This document shows, piece by piece, positions 57,380 to 64,000 of a DNA stretch of 64,000 bases; position 1 is the stretch's first letter; the number at the start of each line of letters is the position of its first letter. The notes below the pieces were generated by a model. That model was not told the DNA's origin. It saw only the letters and a program-made list of their open reading frames with translations, and ran no database searches. The stretch is taken from NCBI GenBank assembly GCA_963969345.1, contig OZ017766.1:3534001-3598000 (forward strand), read 5' to 3'. Both the position numbers and the translations under genes were made by a program. This DNA comes from Turbatrix aceti (Eukaryota > Nematoda > Chromadorea > Rhabditida > Panagrolaimidae).

Positions 57380-57805
57380 TTAGTGAGCAACGGCCTGAGA
57401 ACATTCACGCGCGAAGTGACCCGTGCCCTGGCAGTTGTAGCACCGAACGTTGTTCATGTTGCGAGGCTGCGAGCAGTCGCGGGAGATGTGGTTGGCTTCT
57501 CCGCAGTTGTAGCAGCTGCGAGCGGGACGGCTGCCGTACGAGTTGGATCCAGCACCAGCACCGGTGTCCTCGTTGGGGCCTAGAACAAGATATAAGGCTC
57601 GAATCAAACAATTTTTCACCACAAATTCATAAAACCCCTATAAAAACTACATAACTCCCCTACAAAACTGCACAAACTCACATTCACGGGCGAAGTGACC
57701 AGTCTGGTTGCAACGGTAGCACGAGCGAGGAGCATCCTGAGGAAGGCTGCAATCACGGGCGAAGTGGCCTTCTTGGTTGCACTTGTAGCAGTTACGGGCA
57801 CTCAT
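57380..57805 (-). CDS. CCHC zinc-knuckle protein (CNBP-like)
   Basis: Two exons, 57805-57682 and 57579-57380 (phase 1), 107 residues. Four CCHC knuckles: [42 protein letters not shown] and [14 protein letters not shown]. The last cysteine of knuckle 2 is formed across the intron. The spacer between knuckles 2 and 3 is Gly/Ser/Asn-rich. CNBP-type proteins bind single-stranded nucleic acid and act in translation and transcription. Vertebrate CNBP has seven knuckles and an RGG box, so this is a shorter form. A CAG acceptor about 30 bases upstream of the ATG suggests a 5' UTR intron or trans-splicing. Confidence 0.9.
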
Positions 57806-58407
57806 TGTCACTGTTTCTTGTTGACCTAACACAACCTGAAAAACAACGACGAATGATGGACGATTCTGCAAACGCACTAACTCCAAACTCGCTTCATGCC
57901 ATTACATGGGCAAAATCCAGGCTGTATTCAAAAATCACGAAAAAAAGGCATTTTTAGGTAAAGAAAGCGCGATAAAACAAGCAAAACGTCAAAGTCCACA
58001 ACCGTCAGTCCGTGCAAATGAAAGTAAAAGTGACAAAGGCCACACGACCGACTAGACTGGAATAAAAACAGAGCGTAGGACGAATGGACGCGAAAGACAG
58101 CGAGAGCAACGCACAAAAACACTGGTTTTCACGTACGCCAGCCCAAACAACTGATAAATCTATAGGACGCTCGCTCGCTCGCTCAAAAAAGTGGGGAATG
58201 AATAAGCGCGCTGAGGTCAATGCGCACGCGCCGGACACTGTCATCGCTTCGAGAGTATGTGTTGAGCGCGGGTTTTTGTGTTTGAATTGCCTTTCAGCTT
58301 GCATTTCGCGTGCCGTAAGCCGATTTTTTGATCGTGCCGTGTTCTGCGAGATGCTACGTGACACAAGAAGGACAGCTTTTGACTGACAGAGGCTTTCAGA
58401 TCAGGGC

Positions 58408-58887
58408 ATGAGGCCTTCACAGGCCTACCTCATGCAGCCGTCACAGACCGCTTTGCTTAGGAAGCTTCCGAGTCGTCTGGTCACAAGAACCGAATTTGTC
58501 TTTCATCTCGTTCATGCTTGCGAAATGGTCAAAAAAGTGGGTTGAACCCTTCAACTATGATCTATTCTGTAAAAGCGGGAATCGACTGAACAATCCGAAT
58601 TTCAGCCTAGTCACCTCCCAACCACCCTTCAGGAACTCATAAATGCCCTAGTCGTAGACCCACCCTCACCCACTGCTTTCGAAGAATTCTGTGTCCTGTT
58701 GCTGGCATCCGGTCACTTTTCTGCGTTTTTCTGTTTACGGCCGGGCGCCCGTTTCACCCGACTGAAGGAATTATCGCTGCCGTCCGGCATCACTCAATTC
58801 CTGAATCCACTTTTCCTCCGTCAGGTGGTCCACGCCAGTCCTGCCCTCACTGCCAAACTGCAGCTACGGAAGTTCAGAGGCCCTGAG
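58408..58887 (+). other. Possible extra 5' coding region of the caspase, CARD-like
   Basis: The frame that enters the caspase CARD is open upstream to about 58550. It contains LQELINALVVDPPSPTAFEE then FCVLLLASGH, resembling the last two helices of a CARD. An upstream open exon (58408-58536) reads LLRKLPSRLVTRTEFVFHLV, resembling helices 1-2. A GTGGGT donor at 58537 and a TTCAG acceptor at 58632 join the two in phase. The result is shorter than a normal CARD, so the join is uncertain. Confidence 0.35.
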
Positions 58888-60759
58888 ATGCCTGCCGACA
58901 GGAGAAAGCTCTTGCGCGGCCTGCAGGGGGTGCTGGTGAGCATGCTCAGCGTCGAACCTGTCCTGGCGTACTGCGTCGTCTACGAGCTACTGACGCCGGA
59001 CACAGCGGACAGAATCCAGGTTGTTGCTTGGCTAAATAGCCTGCTTATCAAGCTGTTATTTGCAGAACATCTCCGACGGACAAAAACGGGTCACCGAGTT
59101 GCTCGACGCCATGGTTCAATTTGGGCTCTACGCTGTCGAACGCCTGGCCCACGCATTGGTGCTCTCCGAGCAGTGGAAGCTCTTCTATGTGCTCAGCAAG
59201 GATATTGTCCTGGATGTCGATGTGTGAGTTTGCGGGTTCTGGAGAGAAATACTGTTTTTTATAACCCAACATTTGCGCTTATGCTTCCAAAAAACAATAT
59301 TTTTGCATTTTTTGAACGCATTTATTAACAATGCACCAAAATACATCTTTTACCATCTTCCGGTTTTCTTAAGCTCATAAAACAATTTTCAGACTGGAAA
59401 ACATGTCCAAAATTCACTTTGACATCCTCTGCGCTGTGGAAAACGTAGAAAACGTCTTCCCGGCCGAAGTTTTACCCAACAACGGCCACCGCGTGCCACC
59501 AAAGAAGCTTGTTTCCATCTCCTTCGGCGATGAGGACGACGACGATGTCGAAATGGAAACAAGCATCGCAGATGACGACGAAAACGTCAGTCCTCGGCCA
59601 TCTGGGCTTCTGGACATCGAAGTCACCGAAACCGATTCTGCGACGTTGGAAAGCATCTATCACGGCCACGAGCACGACGTAAGCGGTTTTATATTCCCAC
59701 GCAAGCTCTATAAATTCTTTCTTTCAGGTGTATCGTAACTTCTCCTCCCCCAAAGGCCTGGCCCTAATAATCAACAACAAAAAATTCGCATTTCCATTCA
59801 ACACGCGAGATGGATCGGACGTCGACGAAGAAAACATCTCCCGGCAACTCAAAAAGCTGGGGTACAGGGTGGAACTCAAGTGCAAGAACCTGTCCGCTGA
59901 GGGCATGCTGGAACGAGCCCGGACTTTCGCCAAGCACCCGGATCACGACTACCTCGACAGCTGTGTCGTCGTCGTCATGACCCACGGTCGCTACGATCTC
60001 CTCATCGGCGCCGACGGCGAGGAACTCAACATCCATGCCTTCCTCGCCTGCTTCAACTCCTCCAACGCCCCGGGACTGCGGGGGAAGCCGAAGCTGTTCT
60101 TCATCCAGGCGTGCCGAGGAGGTGGGTTGTCCTTGGCATCTTTTACGATGACATTGGTCTTTTCAGAGCACCACGACCACGGCATCGCCTCTGACACGAC
60201 AGATGTAGCCGCGCTGGCGTCGATTTTTGCGTGCATGAAGCCAGCTGGGCTGAATCAGGCGCCCGATCCCCTCGAGGAGCAACAGTACCTGCCGTCGCCT
60301 TCGAGAAAAGCTTCGGTGGCCGAGCAGAACGCTTCCCGACTCCCGCTCTCTCCAAATCAAGGGTCCAACCCGTCGGGCGCGACTCCTGCCTTCCCGCCTG
60401 CCGTTTCCACGCGCGGGACCCAACAGCAGAGGTTCGGGCAACGGCAGATTCATCGGCGGCCGACCGAAACAGACATGATCATAGCATTCTCGACGACCGC
60501 GCACTACGTTTCGTGGCGGAACTCGGTCGAAGGCTCCTGGTTCATCCAGACGCTCTGCGAAGTCTTCAGCGAGCACGCCGCGACCTCCGAGATCTGCGAC
60601 CTCCTCCGCATGGTCAACCAGCGGGTCGGCCGAAAGTACGCCAACGGAGCCCTCACCAAGGGCTGCAAGCAGACCACAGAGTTCGTCCACAGGTTGTCTA
60701 AAAAGTTTTACTTCTTCCCCGGCATCGTGAATCCTCCATCCGGAGGGACTGCCATTTGA
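58888..60759 (+). CDS. ced-3: CED-3-like initiator/effector caspase with CARD
   Basis: Exons 58888-59019, 59066-59223, 59393-59678, 59728-60121 and 60167-60759 (phases 0, 2, 0, 1), 520 residues from ATG 58888. The CARD spans about residues 3-85 (DRRKLLRGLQGVLVSMLSVE, then VYELLTPDTADRIQNIS). An acidic, Ser-rich linker follows. The p20 region starts VYRNFSSPKGLALIINNKKF, with the catalytic His in VVVVMTHGRYD and the catalytic Cys in FFIQACRGE, the last residue completed across an intron. An unusually long linker (about 90 residues) precedes p10, which has IIAFSTTAHYVSWRNSVEGS then WFIQTLCEVF, very like nematode CED-3. It ends KKFYFFPGIVNPPSGGTAI. CED-3 executes programmed cell death downstream of CED-4. 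Coding may extend upstream of 58888. Confidence 0.93.
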
Positions 60760-63251
60760 TAACTCGTTGCTGCCAAGTTAAAAGTGCCATTTGCCTCGTT
60801 GTACATAAAAAAGGGAATAATCTGGATTCGCTGGCAGGGTTGAAGGTGCAGTCAGTCATCGTTCGCACCGGCGAGCGTTCCCTGGTGATTGATCTCGGTC
60901 CTTATCCCGTGTTCTTGTCCGTGGCCTTTGCGATCCAACTGATCCTGCAGATAATCGGGCTGTTTTTATCAAAGCTTGCCGCTGTTTACGACCGCGATGG
61001 CGGCGGCGGGCAGGCTGATGAGATTGATGCGCGCCGACGCAATCCGATTTGCAGGTTGCTTCTAACTAAGAATTTGCAGTTCAGAAATAAAAAATGTATA
61101 TCGTCAGTGTTTTTATCCAAAACCATGTTCCCTGTAGGATCGCACAATGAAAATAAAGCCATTATCTGTGATCATCGTTTCCGGACGATCCATTCATTCA
61201 TCGATGCGGGATACAAAACAAAAAAGTGTGATGATTCACGCCTTGTTGTCCGCGGTGTCATACGTATTGCCTTCGCTCCCTCCTCCATGTTCCGTTCAAC
61301 TAAATACTTTGGCAGTGACTCAGCAAAGAGTATATGCCGTCCCTTCGTATGTTATGCAACCGCCGAGGACTGGAGTAGCAGCCGCAGCGGCGGATATGCG
61401 CCTACTGACCGACGGACTCCTCCAGATGCAGGTCGTGTTGGACGCGGCTGGTGCTTGCAATCCGCTTTTGTCGGAGAACAGAAGCAGGCGGGGTACAGTC
61501 ATTGAACCAAGAGCCCACTCGTTTTCGCAGCCATTCACTCGCTCGGGTCCCTTTTCCTTCCCCCAGTTTTATCGGTGTCGGTAGACAGACGGTGAACCCT
61601 CCCATCCCGCCGTTTCGGTTTGTAGCCGCGGCGGCGCGGGGGTGGTAGTGCCGAGCACGAAGAACGAGAGCAGCACACAAGCGACCGACCGCTGCTGCCG
61701 AGTGGCCGTCGTCATTTATTTTCTTGGCGATGACCAGTGTCGACTACGACAACTCTTGTCTGCTGCTGACGTTCAATTTTTTCGTCCAAAAATAAAACTC
61801 GCTGAATCCCGACATCGCTCCTGAAAACGGTGCCGCGACTCTCGTTGCAAAATCCAGACTGGATGGATCATGATTTTTTCCACACGTACACCGTATAAAT
61901 AATCATGGTTTGTTTACATTTTTAATTTCAGATCACAACTTTTGGCAATCCGATTTTGAGCCAAAGTCCATCCACGCGTAGGCTTCCGATATCATGATCA
62001 ATCGATTGATGGCTTTAGATTTGAAATATTTGAAATTATACTGAAATGTTAACCTCCAACAATGGGGCACTAAGCAGCGCGTTACGATAGAGCGCGCACG
62101 CTCGCTTAGGCTGTTGCCCAGATCGAGGACGGTCAGGCTGTCCTTCCAGAGCGGCGGGGCGGTCGTTCCTTCCTCTCCTATTCTGTTCTATCATAGCTCT
62201 GTTACGACTCACGACGACTGCGGCCTTGCGTATATGCATACTACACGCTTTCTCTCCCTCGCTACCGCCACTTGGCTCACTCGTCGTAGTCATAGTGTGT
62301 GTGTTGTGGTTGCTTGTCGATTTCTGCGAAGAGAAAAGTGCTGCAGTGCGCACCCTCCTTTTATTTTTTTCGTTGTGTCACTGGCATATCAGCCGGCAGC
62401 AGCTGCTCTTGCCTTTTTTTCTTCGAGTCGTAATTTTGTACTATTTTCGATGCCGGACTCGTCAAAAGCTGTTATTACAAAAGAAGATATTTGTAAATTT
62501 GGTTATGGTCTATTGGGTACAGTGAATTTGAGACTTGTACCCGTAGCGCCATAATCAGTTTTTACACCTATTTTCACTGTTGGACGGTTTCCAGGTCACG
62601 TGGTATGTTGGTCGGTAAGTTCGTATGTTTTTTTTGCGTTTGCGGATGACTCATTGTTGTGAAATTTTCACGATAAAACGGAATAAACGAAGAACGGGGC
62701 GAGTTGCACATATCCAATATCTCTGGACGACAATGAGTGGCGGGCACTAGACATAATTGCTGGCCGTCGCGGCCAGCAGTCAGTCGTCCTGGTCACATGA
62801 TGCAATGAATGACCAGCGAGATGGAAAGCAATGAAATGAGACAAGAGCAATGACGAGAAGCAAGGCGCGCGGAATTCTGCTGGGGTGCTTCGCTTCGTTC
62901 TAGTCTTCTTGTTGAGTGCGCAGTGACTAACTAATTAGTCTCGTTGGTGCTCGGGGGCTACATCTGGTGGTCGTTGCAAAAACAGGAAAATCGATAAACG
63001 CAAATGAGAGCACAAAAGTCTTGTTTGACCAAATTAGATGCTAACGTGCGAGCCACCTACGTTACAGGAGAGACCTTGCAAGATGACATACAAGTCGGAA
63101 TGCGACAAAAAGGACATAAATTTTCCCGCCAAAATGCGCACGCGGCTGGACTGTAATTTCGAAGCGAAAATGCGCCGTAATAAAGCAACAATGCATTGAT
63201 GCGCTCATTTGTAAACCTTTTCCTGGACGCGATTTGTGCTTTGTAATTGTT
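60760..63251. other. Intergenic, no gene seen
   Basis: About 2.5 kb with only short or mixed frames. A 34-codon ORF lies at 62450-62554. The stretch probably contains the promoter of the gene starting near 63252. Confidence 0.5.
62450..62554 (+). other. Small ORF, possible upstream ORF or first exon
   Basis: A clean 34-residue frame (MPDSSKAVITKEDICKFGYG and 14 more residues) starts at 62450 in a T-rich stretch and ends at a TAA at 62552-62554. I recognise no family. It could be chance, a uORF, or an exon with a donor at GTACAG inside it. Confidence 0.2.
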
Positions 63252-64000
63252 ATGAATGATCAGGGTCCGAGCAGTGCTTCGTTTGATGCAAATTCAATCA
63301 TGGAAGTGAATGTTCGACGTTTGCAAAGTAAGTTATGATTTTTCCTTGTTAAGGATCTATGTTACAATTCCCGTGTTTAGCGTACTTCGCCACACGCGAA
63401 AGCCAGTCATCCACGAAGGCAATCACAGCGTTCTTCAAGCCTGATGCGTATCCCAACTCCCCGACAATCAAGCAGCTTTCCTTGGACTACCGAAATGCCC
63501 TGGCGAAACACGCGAGCGCCTTGATGAGACTCCAGGAGGAAGACAGGATATCACGCGAGAAAAAAGATTACCTGGATTGGTTGGGGCACAAGAAACGCTG
63601 GGAAGCCGTAAATAGGAATAAGCCGTTTTTGAAAACGCCTCCAAAGATCAGCGCCGAAACACAACAGTTCTTCGATCGCAAAGATGCCGAAGAAGCCAAG
63701 CGAAAGCTTGAGTCCGTAAGTTTTTTAACTTTGGCGCGATCTGGGTTTGTGTTTTTGCTTTATGCTACGAATTCAACGGTAGTTTGATGTTTGGCACTCG
63801 GGTTTTTATGTTTTGATGATTCATGATTCACGATATTTTTTAGTCTCTCGATCCTCTGCCGCCACCGCCTCCCCTGCCATCGTTGTCTCGCCACGATCCA
63901 CCGGAACCGACGTCTCCCCGTCCTCCACCCCACAAAATGGTCAAACGAGAACCCACACCTCCGCAGCTTGTTCCTCTTCTCGAAAAGGAGGTTGCCGCCC
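63252..64000 (+). CDS. Uncharacterised gene, 5' part (runs off the window)
   Basis: Exons 63252-63327, 63381-63715 and 63844 to the window end, phases 1 and 0. The visible product is about 190 residues: MNDQGPSSASFDANSIMEVN, then ITAFFKPDAYPNSPTIKQL, an alpha-helical Lys/Glu/Arg-rich segment (LMRLQEEDRISREKKDYLDW, LGHKKRWEAVNRNKPF), and from exon 3 a Pro-rich stretch. I do not recognise the family. The 3' part lies outside the window. Confidence 0.7.

Noticed and set aside
60756..61505. 249-codon ORF just after the caspase
   Set aside because: Mixed composition, no recognisable domain and no splice context; looks like chance in a stop-poor stretch.
1..64000. tRNA, rRNA or CRISPR arrays
   Set aside because: I looked for tRNA B-box-like runs and regularly spaced repeats and found none; the gene content is eukaryotic nuclear, so CRISPR is not expected.

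Overview
The window is animal nuclear DNA, most likely from a nematode. Coding exons are split by many short GT-AG introns, many of 45-100 bp. Several genes begin a few bases after a pyrimidine-AG acceptor that has no upstream exon, as expected for spliced-leader trans-splicing. The caspase resembles CED-3 across its whole length, and a BEL/Pao-type gag sits in an intron. No species can be named from the sequence alone. All exon joins were worked out by hand from splice signals and reading phase, so individual borders may be off by one or two bases.

Layout. 0-4.6 kb holds no gene I can support. 4.6-7.2 kb (+) is an unrecognised protein whose coding sequence is interrupted by a 1.2-kb terminal-inverted-repeat element. 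7.8-9.4 kb (+) is Sec62. 9.9-11.0 kb (-) is a SUZ-domain protein related to SZRD1. 12.2-27.0 kb (-) is a large myosin phosphatase targeting subunit (MYPT / PPP1R12 / MEL-11 type). Its introns carry a foldback element and a BEL/Pao gag remnant, and it has several alternative exons. 29.8-31.9 kb (-) is an unrecognised three-exon gene. 33.2-35.0 kb (+) is a COG4339-type HD-family protein with a degenerate HD pair. 35.4-36.6 kb (+) is an Ldh2/malate dehydrogenase-family enzyme. 36.8-38.6 kb (-) is a nematode-type zinc-finger protein with internal repeats. 39.1-40.7 and 43.0-44.6 kb (-) are tandem MFS transporters. 45.2-49.5 kb (-) is a SARA-type FYVE protein. 50.55-53.2 kb (+) is mitochondrial ribosomal protein S16 followed 126 bp later by an eight-finger C2H2 protein, a probable operon. 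53.5-55.7 kb (+) is an IL-17-receptor-like SEFIR protein. 56.4-57.0 kb is a second copy of the foldback element. 57.4-57.8 kb (-) is a four-knuckle CCHC protein (CNBP-like). 58.4-60.8 kb (+) is the CED-3-like caspase. 63.25 kb to the window end (+) is the 5' part of an unrecognised gene.

Functional themes. This is ordinary mixed gene content: ER translocation (Sec62), actomyosin control (MYPT), endosomal TGF-beta adaptor (SARA), apoptosis (CED-3), cytokine-type signalling (SEFIR), mitochondrial translation (MRPS16) and transport (MFS). The most interesting material is regulatory. MYPT appears to have a cassette exon that swaps two near-duplicate leucine-zipper C-termini by changing frame, an intron read-through that ends in a polybasic CaaX box, and at least two extra 5' starts. 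Other notable points are a TIR element lodged in an exon with the ancestral frame still readable across it, gene-conversion-like patches between the MFS paralogues, and a possible extra CARD in front of the caspase.
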